Source of the DNA: Lachnospiraceae bacterium
GTDB taxonomy: Bacteria; Bacillota; Clostridia; Lachnospirales; Lachnospiraceae
NCBI GenBank assembly: GCA_024682835.1
Contig: JAIKYU010000099.1
Span: 1 to 64,000 of the forward strand
DNA length: 64,000 nt
Reading direction: 5' to 3'
How positions within the stretch are numbered: the first letter of the stretch is position 1; every line of letters starts with the position of its first letter. The translations under genes and the position numbers were made by a program. This document shows, in pieces, positions 7,127-15,815 of this stretch. Under the pieces are notes generated by a model. The model worked only from the letters and a program-made list of their open reading frames with translations. It did not search any database and was not told the origin of the DNA.

Positions 7127-8086
7127 TTATCCATTTATACTTTTCATGATCTTTTTCATTTCGCGGTCGAGCGCTTCCGAATCGGGCGTGCGCATCAACA
7201 CGGACACAAAGCTCTCTCCTCCCGTGTTTTCGAGATAAAGGATCAGGCAGTGGCCTGCCGCCGCGGTGGTTCCGGTCTTGCCGCCGACGATGCGGATCCC
7301 CTCCGGCACAGTGTAGGCACCGGTGAGGTAGCCGTTTGTGGAACGGATATCCACGGGAATCTCCGTCCCGTCCTGCGTGTGATAGGAGGAGGAATAATGC
7401 GCCGCATTGACAATCTCGCGGAATTCGACATACTTCATCGCCTCATTGAAGATGAGATACAGATCATAGGCGGTCACATAATGATAGCTGTCGGTCAGGC
7501 CGTGCGGGTTGGTGAAATGGCAGCCCGTGGCGCCCAGGCTCTGCGCGCGGTCATTCATCATCTGCACGAAGCGCTCGACACTGCCGCCGACATTTTCCGC
7601 GATCAGAAGCGCCACGTCATTGGCGGAATAGATAAGCAGAATATGCAGTGCCTGATCAAGCGTCATGCGGTCTCCGGGCTTTAAGCCGAGCTTCTGCGCA
7701 CCGGATTCGGTGATGATCACGCTCTCCCCCGCGACGATGGTCCTGGTCAGATCTCCGTTTTCGATGGCGACAAGCGCTGTCATGATCTTGGTCAGACTGG
7801 CCGGATTGATTTTTTCATAGATATTTTTGGCGTACAGCGTTTCTCTTGTCGTCACATTGAAAAGGCCGGCACAGGTCCTGTCCGCAAGCTCCAGGGAAGA
7901 GGCAGCCACGTCGCCCTCCGCGACGCAGAGCTCCTCGGCAAAAAACGGCGCTTTCCGCTGACCGATTTCCGTGCCGGTGATTGCGGGCTCGTAGGGCACA
8001 GCAAGCGCCCTGCCGCATCCGCTGATCAACAGGGGAAGCATCAGAAGCGCGATGATGCGGTAAAGTTGTGACGTCGTCGTCTTCAT
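7127..8086 (-). CDS. Lipoprotein D-alanyl-D-alanine carboxypeptidase (S11, DacF-like)
   Basis: This 319-residue penicillin-binding protein trims the terminal D-Ala from peptidoglycan pentapeptides outside the cell. The N-terminus has a lipobox, LISGC, with Cys24 as the predicted lipidated residue, so it is membrane-anchored by lipid and depends on LspA. All three active-site motifs are present: SLTK (Ser97, Lys100), SAN (154-156) and KTG (270-272). It lacks the long C-terminal domain of PBP5. It is the last gene of the cell-shape operon, 6 nt after mgsA. Its own ribosome site is weak, suggesting coupling. Confidence 0.88.
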   Translation of the reverse strand: MKTTTSQLYRIIALLMLPLLISGCGRALAVPYEPAITGTEIGQRKAPFFAEELCVAEGDVAASSLELADRTCAGLFNVTTRETLYAKNIYEKINPASLTKIMTALVAIENGDLTRTIVAGESVIITESGAQKLGLKPGDRMTLDQALHILLIYSANDVALLIAENVGGSVERFVQMMNDRAQSLGATGCHFTNPHGLTDSYHYVTAYDLYLIFNEAMKYVEFREIVNAAHYSSSYHTQDGTEIPVDIRSTNGYLTGAYTVPEGIRIVGGKTGTTAAAGHCLILYLENTGGESFVSVLMRTPDSEALDREMKKIMKSING

Positions 8087-8092
8087 CCGGGA

Positions 8093-8488
8093 TCACTTGT
8101 ACATCTCACGCCATTCCAGATCTCCGCGGTCCAGCGATTTGACCAGAAGCTCCGCTGTCGCCAGATTGGTTGCGATCGGGATGTTGTGCATGTCACACAG
8201 ATGCATAATGTTGTCGGGATTGGGATCGTTCTGCTTCTGGGTCAGCGGATCCCTGAGGAAAATGACCAGATCGATCTCATTGGCTTCGATTCCCGCACCG
8301 ACCTGCTGGACACCGCCGAGGTGCCCGGCAAGATACTTGTGTACAAGGAGATTGGCGGCTTCCTCCACCAGACGTCCCGTGGTGCCCGTCGCATAAATGT
8401 CATGCTTGTTGAGGATTCCGCGGTAAGCAATACAGAAATTCTGCATCAGCTTCTTTTTGGCATCATGCGCGATCAGTACGATTTTCAT
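8093..8488 (-). CDS. mgsA: Methylglyoxal synthase
   Basis: A 131-residue enzyme that converts dihydroxyacetone phosphate to methylglyoxal and phosphate, a bypass that relieves phosphosugar stress. Family hallmarks are the early strand MKIVLIAHDAKK, the phosphate-binding GTTGRL, HLGGVQQVGAGI and DLVIFLRDP, and the length is standard. I chose the ATG at 8488 (GGAAGGA upstream) and discarded the longer open frame. It sits between rodA and the lipoprotein carboxypeptidase, an arrangement seen in other Clostridia. Confidence 0.93.
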   Translation of the reverse strand: MKIVLIAHDAKKKLMQNFCIAYRGILNKHDIYATGTTGRLVEEAANLLVHKYLAGHLGGVQQVGAGIEANEIDLVIFLRDPLTQKQNDPNPDNIMHLCDMHNIPIATNLATAELLVKSLDRGDLEWREMYK

Positions 8489-8531
8489 GTCATTCCTTCC
8501 GAGCTTTTTCCTGTCGAACAAAATCAGTTGC

Positions 8532-9674
8532 TCACCAGAAGCCGTCGGAAACCGATGCGGTGAGCACGCTCTCCTCCTGCATGCGGACATTCAGCACAAA
8601 TCCGACGCCGATGTAGGTCGATAACAGCGAGGTCAGACCTGAACTGACAAAAGGCAGCGGGATTCCGGTGTTTGGCACCAGGCCGGTTGCGACGCCGATA
8701 TTTAAAAATCCCTGCAGCCCCACCCAGGTCCCGAGACCCGCGGCGATGATCCTGCCGCCCACATCCTTCGATCTTGCCGCGATGATGTAGGAATCCACGG
8801 CAATTCCGAGAATCAGAAGGATCACGGTGCAGGCGCCGACAAACCCGAATTCCTCTCCGATCACCGTGTAAATAAAATCCGTCTGCGATTCCGAAATAAA
8901 TCCGCCGCTTAAGACGGAGCTGATTTCATTGGTGTCAAAGCCCTTGCCGGACATCTGTCCGGAGCCGATGGCCATCAGGGAATTGAGCGTCTGATAGGCC
9001 TCGGTCGTCGCATAATCCTCAGGATGAAGCCATGCCAGGATCCGGCGCTGCTGAAATCCCCGGATAATCGGTGAATCCGGGAGCAGTGCCAGATGGAACA
9101 GAATCGGCACTGCCGGAATGCCGACGGCCACCATCGCAGCGATCAGCCTTGCACGAATGCCGCCGACAAACATGACGGTAAAAAATATCAGCGCCAGCAT
9201 GATACTGGTTGACAGATCGGGCTGTCTGAACACCAGGGCGATCGGCGGCAAGACAAGTGCCAGACAAATCAGATCAAACCAGACATACCGCACCTTTTCC
9301 CTGTATTTCATAATAAACGCTGCATAGAACAAAATCAATAAAATTTTCGCCGCCTCCGCCGGCTGAAAACGGATGCCGGCTATCACCAGCCAGCGCTGCG
9401 CATTGTGGGAGGAATACCCAAAACGTAAAACCAAAAATAATAAAACGATATTCAGTGCATAAAAGAACCAGTAGAACCTGAGAAAGATGTGATAATCCAG
9501 AAAAGCGAGGAAAACGGCCATGCCGACGCCGAGCAGGAAACCGTACAGCTGCCTTCTGGCCAGGGCTTCATCCGCGCTGGAGATCGCGAAAATGCCGATC
9601 ATGGTCAGGGCACTGCACAGCAGGAGCAGGAGAAAATCGAAATTCTGTATGCGAATCGGTGATTTCTTCGTCAT
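8532..9674 (-). CDS. rodA: RodA/FtsW-family SEDS peptidoglycan polymerase
   Basis: This 380-residue polytopic protein has about ten membrane segments. SEDS proteins are glycosyltransferases that polymerise lipid II with a cognate class B PBP. Visible family motifs include FRQPDLSTS, SQTDFIYTVIGEEFG (with the functionally important Asp region) and PFVSSGLTS near the C-terminus. Position directly after PBP2 and MreBCD supports RodA, the elongation enzyme. The ATG at 9674 has AGGAG 7 nt upstream. Confidence 0.92.
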   Translation of the reverse strand: MTKKSPIRIQNFDFLLLLLCSALTMIGIFAISSADEALARRQLYGFLLGVGMAVFLAFLDYHIFLRFYWFFYALNIVLLFLVLRFGYSSHNAQRWLVIAGIRFQPAEAAKILLILFYAAFIMKYREKVRYVWFDLICLALVLPPIALVFRQPDLSTSIMLALIFFTVMFVGGIRARLIAAMVAVGIPAVPILFHLALLPDSPIIRGFQQRRILAWLHPEDYATTEAYQTLNSLMAIGSGQMSGKGFDTNEISSVLSGGFISESQTDFIYTVIGEEFGFVGACTVILLILGIAVDSYIIAARSKDVGGRIIAAGLGTWVGLQGFLNIGVATGLVPNTGIPLPFVSSGLTSLLSTYIGVGFVLNVRMQEESVLTASVSDGFW

Positions 9675-9693
9675 GTCAGTCTCCTGGATTTCA

Positions 9694-12549
9694 TCAGTCC
9701 GCGTTGACCGCACCGCCCTGCAGCTCCTGGGCCGTTCCGGTGACCAGCTCGCCCGAATCCTGCAGACTGTAATAGTACGAAAGCACGTCATGGGTGATCT
9801 GCGCCGCGTAGCTGGAGGTGTAGCCGTAGGCAATCCGGGTGGCAATCGCGATTTCCGGTGACTCGTAAGGTGCATAGCAGACAAAAAGCGCGTGGTTCGG
9901 TCTGCTCTTTGACTCTTGTGCCGTTCCGGTCTTTCCGGCCACCGTGATACCGAAGCCGTCGTAATAGGACATGTTTTCCACCACCTGGCGCATTCCGACA
10001 TGGATCGCGCTCCAGTAGGATTCATCCAGGTCCACCTGATTGCGGATGGCAGCGCTGTTGTCATAGAGGAGGTTGCCGTCCGCGTCCTTGACCTGATCGA
10101 TCAGGGTGAGATTATAGCAGGTGCCGCTGTTGGCGACCGTCGTCACATAGCGGGCCAGTCCCACCGTGGTGAAGGAATTGGTTCCCTGACCGATGGCGCT
10201 TCTGACGGAGTCCTGATCCGAGATCTGCGGCTCGTTTTCATTGATCTCGATCCCGCTCTTCTCCGAAAGTCCGTAGAGATTCGCATATTTCGCGAGCGTC
10301 TTTAAGCCCCGGTCGGAGGAGTAAACGTCGTTGACCATGCCAAGATGATAGCCGATGTCATAGAAGAAGTAGTTGCAGGAATTCTTGATGGCGCCGGTCA
10401 CATTGAGGGAGCCGTGCGCACCGGGATAGATCCAGCATTTGGGCTCGCCGTAGACCGCTTCGTACACGCCCATACAGGTGGTGTGGCTGCCCGTTGTGAT
10501 CACGCCTTCCATGAGGCCTGCCGTGGCTGAAACCATCTTGTAGGTCGAACCGGGAGCCGTGCGCTGCTGCGTCGCGTAATTGTACTGCGGATTGGTCAGA
10601 TCCATGCGGATCTGGGCGTAATAGGCCGCATCCACCCCGTTGGCCATCCGGTTGTTGTCATAACTGGGATAGGACACCAGCGCCAGCACATCTCCTGTTT
10701 TCACATCCGTGATCACGATGGAGCCCGTACAGGGATCCAGGGCCAGCTGGGCCGGAGTGATCTCCAGGTTCTTGATGCGTTTCTGCATGAAGGTATAGGC
10801 GCTCTCCGCGCGCCTGGCCCAGAGATCAGCGTCCTGATCGGATATCTTGATCTTTTCCTGTTCAAGAAGGATGTCACAGACCTGTGCGCCGGTGATCTGA
10901 TCGCTGTTGAGCATGAATTTGTAGAGCCGCTTCTCAAATTCCCGGCTGTTATCGAGCCGTTCACAGATCTTGTCTATGACCTTTTCAAACACCTGCTCGG
11001 AATCGGAATACTGGTTGTCCAGGGGAAGCTTGCCCACATCCACCCAGTTTTTCGCGATGCAGTGTCGGAGATAATCCGTCAGGGAAATGGTTTCATCCCT
11101 CGTCCAGGCTACATAAGTCTCGTCCTCTCTGTCGATCAGCTTGGTGTCAATGATGCCCGCCTCATAGAGCAGCTGGACGATCAGACTCTCATATACCTGA
11201 TACTCATAGTTCAGATTCTCATACGGGGTTTTGTTCACCGTAAGCTCTTCGCGGATTCTCTCGATCACGACGTTTTTCTTTTCCTGATACTGTGCAAGCA
11301 CGGCGAGCTCCGTCTCGCCGGCATCCGGAGATTTGAAATGGGACGTGTCAATCACGGAATTGTTGAACATCGCATAGTACACATCGTAGATCGGAATCAT
11401 CAGGCTGGAGCCCCTGGGGGTGTTGTCCGGCGTGTAGGAATGGATGTTCTGGAGCTTCGCAATGATGATACCCGCAAGACGCTCCTCCAGGATGTTGTAG
11501 GCGGCCTTCTGCAGATTCTTGTCCAGGGTCAGGTACACATCATTGCCGGCGGCGGGATTGACGGATTCGCTGATCTCGATGACCTTGCCCAGCTTGTCGA
11601 CAAAGACGGTCTCCGATCCCTTGATTCCCTGCAGCTCCGTTTCCATCGCCTGTTCGATGCCGGTCTTCCCGACGGTGTCATTGTTTTCATATCCGGGATG
11701 CTCCTCCTGGAGCGTGGCGAGCTCCTCCTGGGAAACCTTTCCGGTATAGCCAAGGATCTGGGAGAAATACTTGCCGTCGATATAGGATCTCGCCGTCTCC
11801 TCGGCGATGGAGATGCCCGGCAGCACGTCGCTGTTTTCCATCACATCCGCCACGGTCTTATCGCTGACGCGCTCGGATACCGTGGTGGTGATATATTTCT
11901 GATAGCTGTTCAGATTCATCTTGTACCGGATATTGACAATCTGCAGGGCGCGCAGTCTGGTGTAGCCGCGCCCGGGCATAAAGCCCTTTCTGGCTTCCGG
12001 ATCCTCGTACTCTCCCACCCCGAACAGCGTGCAGAGGTCGTCGATCACCTGGGGGGCGGTTTTCGTGCGCTCCTCGTGCGTCAGATCATCGATGTTGGGA
12101 TGTCCGTAGACGTCCGCCAGAAAGCGCAGAAGCGATGTACCGCTGACGGAAAACGTGTACTCTCCCTCCTCCAGTTCGATCGGCAGATCATTGACCGGGT
12201 CATCGCCGTTTTTTAAAAGGATGGTTACCAGCTTGTCAATCGCGTTGTTGATGGTCCGGTTCCGGTTTCTTCCGCTTTCAAACACGTCCTCGATGGTGAC
12301 GGAGTTGGACAGCTCGTTGTAGGCAAGAAGATTTCCGTTGCGATCGAAGATCTTGCCACGGGAGCCGGGAATGGACCGCTGTTTGCGGATCAGCAGCTGG
12401 AAGGAATCCAGATACTCCGCGCCGTGTACGATCTGCAGATCAAAGATTCTCGCGATCAGCACGCATGCAAAGACACACACCAGAAGGATAAGAAGAAACG
12501 ATCTGGTACGGATAAAACGCAGAAAATGATGTAAGGACTCCCTAAACAA
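9694..12549 (-). CDS. mrdA: Class B penicillin-binding protein 2 with large insertion
   Basis: A 951-residue transpeptidase of the elongation complex. It has an N-terminal membrane anchor (about 17-38), a dimerisation domain (RSIPGSRGKIFDRNG to LTLDKNLQKAA) and a transpeptidase domain with STYK (about 668-671), SCN (about 724-726) and KTG (about 873-875). About 230 residues are inserted between the dimerisation domain and LDPCTGSIVI, where most PBP2 proteins have almost none. I favour a TTG start at 12549 with GGAGG 10 nt upstream, overlapping mreD by 8 nt. An ATG at 12630 would extend far into mreD. Confidence 0.88.
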   Translation of the reverse strand: MFRESLHHFLRFIRTRSFLLILLVCVFACVLIARIFDLQIVHGAEYLDSFQLLIRKQRSIPGSRGKIFDRNGNLLAYNELSNSVTIEDVFESGRNRNRTINNAIDKLVTILLKNGDDPVNDLPIELEEGEYTFSVSGTSLLRFLADVYGHPNIDDLTHEERTKTAPQVIDDLCTLFGVGEYEDPEARKGFMPGRGYTRLRALQIVNIRYKMNLNSYQKYITTTVSERVSDKTVADVMENSDVLPGISIAEETARSYIDGKYFSQILGYTGKVSQEELATLQEEHPGYENNDTVGKTGIEQAMETELQGIKGSETVFVDKLGKVIEISESVNPAAGNDVYLTLDKNLQKAAYNILEERLAGIIIAKLQNIHSYTPDNTPRGSSLMIPIYDVYYAMFNNSVIDTSHFKSPDAGETELAVLAQYQEKKNVVIERIREELTVNKTPYENLNYEYQVYESLIVQLLYEAGIIDTKLIDREDETYVAWTRDETISLTDYLRHCIAKNWVDVGKLPLDNQYSDSEQVFEKVIDKICERLDNSREFEKRLYKFMLNSDQITGAQVCDILLEQEKIKISDQDADLWARRAESAYTFMQKRIKNLEITPAQLALDPCTGSIVITDVKTGDVLALVSYPSYDNNRMANGVDAAYYAQIRMDLTNPQYNYATQQRTAPGSTYKMVSATAGLMEGVITTGSHTTCMGVYEAVYGEPKCWIYPGAHGSLNVTGAIKNSCNYFFYDIGYHLGMVNDVYSSDRGLKTLAKYANLYGLSEKSGIEINENEPQISDQDSVRSAIGQGTNSFTTVGLARYVTTVANSGTCYNLTLIDQVKDADGNLLYDNSAAIRNQVDLDESYWSAIHVGMRQVVENMSYYDGFGITVAGKTGTAQESKSRPNHALFVCYAPYESPEIAIATRIAYGYTSSYAAQITHDVLSYYYSLQDSGELVTGTAQELQGGAVNAD

Positions 12550-13060
12550 ATTTTTTAGCCCTCCGAAGCTCCCCTGCTTCCAGCCGTTCGTTGATAAAAA
12601 AATAGAACGGATACAGGGGAAGTGAAACAAGCAGCGTGAATACTGCCTCCGGCAGGATGATGTGGAACAGATAAAACCAGAAGGCGAAACGGGAACGCAA
12701 CAGGAAGAACAGGACGTAGCAGGCGAAGCCGTACGCGATGTCCATGCCGGGAATCAGCACCATCGGAAGCACATAGCCGCCCGAGGTGTAGATCCGGTGG
12801 AATTTGCCTGCCACAAAGCCGAGAAACATGAAGATCAGCGCATAGATTCCCAGATAATCCCCGAAGACGATATCAACAGCCAGTCCCGCAAAGAAGCCGA
12901 GCATGATACCGGTCTGTTCGCCGCGCATCAAAGCCCAGGATACAACAAGGATAAGCAGCAGATTCGGTGTAATCGCCGTAAGCGGGACAAACCACGTCAC
13001 CGAGACCTGAAACAGGAAAGAAAAAAACAGGAAGATGGCATAGAAAAGCACCCGGATCAT
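12542..13060 (-). CDS. mreD: Rod shape-determining protein MreD
   Basis: A small integral membrane protein of 172 residues with about five hydrophobic helices, part of the MreBCD elongation scaffold. MreD has few invariant residues; the call rests on length, hydrophobicity, the internal acidic GLAVDIVFGD turn typical of the family, and position. The start at 13060 overlaps the mreC stop in the ATGA pattern, and its end overlaps the PBP2 start. Confidence 0.88.
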   Translation of the reverse strand: MIRVLFYAIFLFFSFLFQVSVTWFVPLTAITPNLLLILVVSWALMRGEQTGIMLGFFAGLAVDIVFGDYLGIYALIFMFLGFVAGKFHRIYTSGGYVLPMVLIPGMDIAYGFACYVLFFLLRSRFAFWFYLFHIILPEAVFTLLVSLPLYPFYFFINERLEAGELRRAKKFV

Positions 13061-13950
13061 GAGCCGCTCTCCTGTTCCGATATCGACCGGTAATCCTTTT
13101 TCATCGTCCGGATGACCAGCACTTCGCCAAGATGCTCGAAATCCACGGCGGGAATCATCTCTCCCGACTTGGTCAGATTGTTGGCGTCCAGCTCCACGCT
13201 GCTGATATATCCGATAAGGATACCGGGCAGATACTTGTCGCTGATGTTGCTGGTGACGATTTTGTCGCCTACGGATACGCGGTTTGCGGGATCCACCAGC
13301 TTGGACCACGAGATTTTGCCGTTTTTGTAAAGCTCCAGCGATCCGGATACGATCAGATTGTCAGAGGAGGACAGGACCATGCCGGAAACCGCCGCGTTGT
13401 CCGCGATGATCGCCTGCACGCGCGCCCAGTCGTCGCCCACGGTGTTGATCCTTCCGACCAGGCCGGAGCCGGCGATCACATTCATGTCCACTTCGATTCC
13501 GTCCAGCGAGCCCTTATCGATCAGGAAGCTGTCATACCAGTTGCCGGCGTCCTTGGCGATGATTCTGGCACCCGTCTTTTCAAAGGAGACATACTGCTCG
13601 TCCAGATCGTAGAGCTTGCGCAGGGCGGAAAGCTCGTAGGCGTCCTGCTGCAGATAGATATTCTCCGTCTGCAGCGCCTCAATCTGACGCTTGAGCTCCG
13701 CGTTTTCCGATTCCAGGAGACGGATATTGCCGATCAGCGCACTTTTGCTGATTATCCAGTCATTGACACGCACCAGTCCCCGTTCAAAGGGCACCAGCGA
13801 GGATTCCAGAAATGAAAATGCACGGGAATTCATCACATCCGTGGCAGAGGTCACGAGAATCAGTGCCACAGACAGAATGGACATCAGAAAAAGGAGATAC
13901 TTGGCAGGTATGGTGACCCTTTCTCCCTCCTTTTTGATGACGGGACTCAT
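13057..13950 (-). CDS. mreC: Rod shape-determining protein MreC
   Basis: This 297-residue bitopic protein has one membrane segment (about 17-37), a coiled coil (about 65-100, with LLESENAELKRQIEAL) and a beta-rich extracytoplasmic domain (about 110-280, with SGLVGRI and GDKIVTSNISDKYLPGI). MreC links MreB to PBP2 and RodA outside the membrane. It overlaps mreB and mreD by 4 nt each (ATGA), so synthesis of the complex is likely coupled. Confidence 0.93.
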   Translation of the reverse strand: MSPVIKKEGERVTIPAKYLLFLMSILSVALILVTSATDVMNSRAFSFLESSLVPFERGLVRVNDWIISKSALIGNIRLLESENAELKRQIEALQTENIYLQQDAYELSALRKLYDLDEQYVSFEKTGARIIAKDAGNWYDSFLIDKGSLDGIEVDMNVIAGSGLVGRINTVGDDWARVQAIIADNAAVSGMVLSSSDNLIVSGSLELYKNGKISWSKLVDPANRVSVGDKIVTSNISDKYLPGILIGYISSVELDANNLTKSGEMIPAVDFEHLGEVLVIRTMKKDYRSISEQESGS

Positions 13951-14957
13951 TTTCCGCCACCCTCAATGTCGTAGGCAAGGGTTCGGTAGTTGCTCTCCCT
14001 TATGATTCTGGCCAGTCCCATGGAAACCGAAACCACCGGGATCTCCGAGAGATTGACGTTTAAGTTCACACCGTCGGAGATGTGCTGTGCCAGGTGCCTT
14101 GTCTGGGAAGCGCCGCCGGTGAGGTAGATGCCGTGCTTGTAGATGTCCGCGGCCAGCTCCGGCGGTGTGCGCTCCAGCGTGGCCTTGATGTCGTCAAGGA
14201 TCTGGTCGAAATCGTCGATCAGCGCCATGTCGATCAGATGCGTCGGTATTTTGCGTTCCACAGGGAGACCCGTCACGATGTCGCGGCCGTAAACCAGAGC
14301 GTCCTCTCCTGTCTTTTCGAGGTTTCTCAGGGAGATTCTTAAGTTTTCGGCCGTCTTCTCTCCGATGATCAGGGAGAGTTCCTTGCGCACCGTGCTGCGG
14401 ATCGTCTCGTCAAATTTCCTGCCGGCGATCTTAATGAGCTTGCTGATGACGATGCCGCCGAGAGACAGCACCGAAATCTCCGTGGTCTCAAAGCCGATAT
14501 CAACCACAAGCACGCCCTGCGCGTTCAGGACGTCAATATCCATACCCAGACCGTCCGCGACGGCCTTTTCCACCAGCATGATGTCCCTGGCGCGCACATT
14601 GCTGTCGCGGATCAGATCACGGAAGGCCTTTCTTTCCACCTCGGTCACATCATGGGGAATCGCGACGTAGACGTCGATGGGCTTGGACTGGTTTTTCATC
14701 TGCGCATTGATGAACAGACGCACCAGTGTCTCCATGTGATTGATGTCGGCAATCACGCCGTTGGCCAGCGGATAGGAAATCTTGATGTTGCCCGGCGCCT
14801 TTTCATACATATCGTAGGCGGAATTGCCGTAAGCAAAGACATGGGTCTTATCCTTGACCGCAATCATGTTTTTTTCGACGATCACACCGTCGGCGTTGAG
14901 GTCATAAATCTTGATGTTGCTTGTACCAAGATCGATTCCAAAGGTATTGGCGCTCAT
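13947..14957 (-). CDS. mreB: Rod shape-determining protein MreB/Mbl
   Basis: The 336-residue actin homologue organises lateral wall synthesis. Visible actin-fold motifs are the phosphate-1 loop GIDLGTSNIKIY, phosphate-2 VVDIGFETTEIS and the adenosine motif YLTGGAS. The phosphate-2 segment reads DIGFETTEIS rather than the usual DIGGGTTD, so this is a divergent MreB or Mbl-type paralogue, though position at the head of mreCD supports the main shape role. I chose the ATG at 14957 (AAAGGGG 5 nt upstream) over a GTG one codon earlier. Confidence 0.88.
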   Translation of the reverse strand: MSANTFGIDLGTSNIKIYDLNADGVIVEKNMIAVKDKTHVFAYGNSAYDMYEKAPGNIKISYPLANGVIADINHMETLVRLFINAQMKNQSKPIDVYVAIPHDVTEVERKAFRDLIRDSNVRARDIMLVEKAVADGLGMDIDVLNAQGVLVVDIGFETTEISVLSLGGIVISKLIKIAGRKFDETIRSTVRKELSLIIGEKTAENLRISLRNLEKTGEDALVYGRDIVTGLPVERKIPTHLIDMALIDDFDQILDDIKATLERTPPELAADIYKHGIYLTGGASQTRHLAQHISDGVNLNVNLSEIPVVSVSMGLARIIRESNYRTLAYDIEGGGK

Positions 14958-14971
14958 CACGTCCCCTTTCG

Positions 14972-15733
14972 TTATTCAGAATAATTCTTTAACAGTCTGT
15001 GTTGCCGGAAACTGAAGTAACAGCCGTCGCCGATGATCAGATGATCCGCGAGGCGGACGCACAGGACATCCCCCGCCTGCTCCACCTTGGCCGTCAGTTC
15101 GATGTCATCGTTGCTCGGCGCCGGATCACCGCCCGGATGGTTGTGCATCAAAATGATGCTCGATGCGCCCTGTCCGAGTGCCGTCTGATAGATTTCCCGC
15201 GGTGTGATCATCGCGCGGCTGACCGTGCCTGTGGACACCACGCTCTCGGCGATAAGAGCCATCCGCGCGTTGAGCGTAAGGAGAAGCACCTCCTCGCGAT
15301 CCTTGTGTCTTAAGCGCTCCATGTAATGTGCGGCCACCTTTTTCGGACTGGTAAAGCAAAGCCCCGGTCTGGTGCGCGCTTCGGACATCCTCTGGGAAAG
15401 CTCCGTAATGCATTTGAGCTTCACGGCCTTCACATGGCCGATGCCCGGGATCCTCTGCAGATCCGTAAGCGACAGATGATTGAGACCGGCCAGTCCTCTT
15501 TCCTCCTTGCCCGCATGAAGGATGCGCCATCCGATCTCCGTGGGAGTCAGCCCGCCGGATCCGGTCCGGATGATGATAGCCAGCAGCTCGGCATCGCTCA
15601 GGGCGCCGGGACCCAGCCTTTCAAATTTTTCGTAGGGAAGCTCCTCCTTTAGAATCTCTCCCTCCCGCAGCATGCCGGCGATGGAATGGGTGTCCGTCCT
15701 TTGGCAGGCTGCTTCCTTCCTGTGTCTGTTCAT
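14972..15733 (-). CDS. radC: RadC family (JAMM) protein
   Basis: A 253-residue protein with an N-terminal helix-hairpin-helix region (IPGIGHVKAVKL, about 120-131) and a C-terminal JAB1/MPN-like metal-binding domain with LMHNHPGGDPAPSNDD (HxHPxG plus distal Asp). The historical link to DNA repair is weak and the biochemical role is unknown. radC-mreBCD order is widespread in Firmicutes. The ATG at 15733 has AAAGGAG 9 nt upstream; the gene is first in the cell-shape operon. Confidence 0.92.
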   Translation of the reverse strand: MNRHRKEAACQRTDTHSIAGMLREGEILKEELPYEKFERLGPGALSDAELLAIIIRTGSGGLTPTEIGWRILHAGKEERGLAGLNHLSLTDLQRIPGIGHVKAVKLKCITELSQRMSEARTRPGLCFTSPKKVAAHYMERLRHKDREEVLLLTLNARMALIAESVVSTGTVSRAMITPREIYQTALGQGASSIILMHNHPGGDPAPSNDDIELTAKVEQAGDVLCVRLADHLIIGDGCYFSFRQHRLLKNYSE

Positions 15734-15786
15734 GCGAATCCGCTCCTTTCTGCGCTCCGGGCAGTCGGGTGGTTTCGCAAACATTA

Positions 15787-15815
15787 ATTATACCATATTT
15801 CTTACGCGATGGAAA
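15787..15815 (-). promoter_or_regulatory. Promoter of the radC-mreBCD operon
   Basis: On the minus strand TTTCCA (complement of 15810-15815), a 17-bp spacer and a perfect TATAAT (complement of 15787-15792) preceded by TGG (extended -10). It starts inside the 3' end of the upstream PLP-enzyme gene. Confidence 0.68.

Noticed and set aside
11062..12216. 384-codon plus-strand frame inside the PBP2 gene
   Set aside because: Shadow of the strongly supported PBP2 gene; no recognisable domain.
12550..12630. Upstream ATG extension of PBP2
   Set aside because: It would extend 80 nt into mreD and add a non-conserved segment. The TTG at 12549 has GGAGG at suitable spacing and gives a normal N-terminus.
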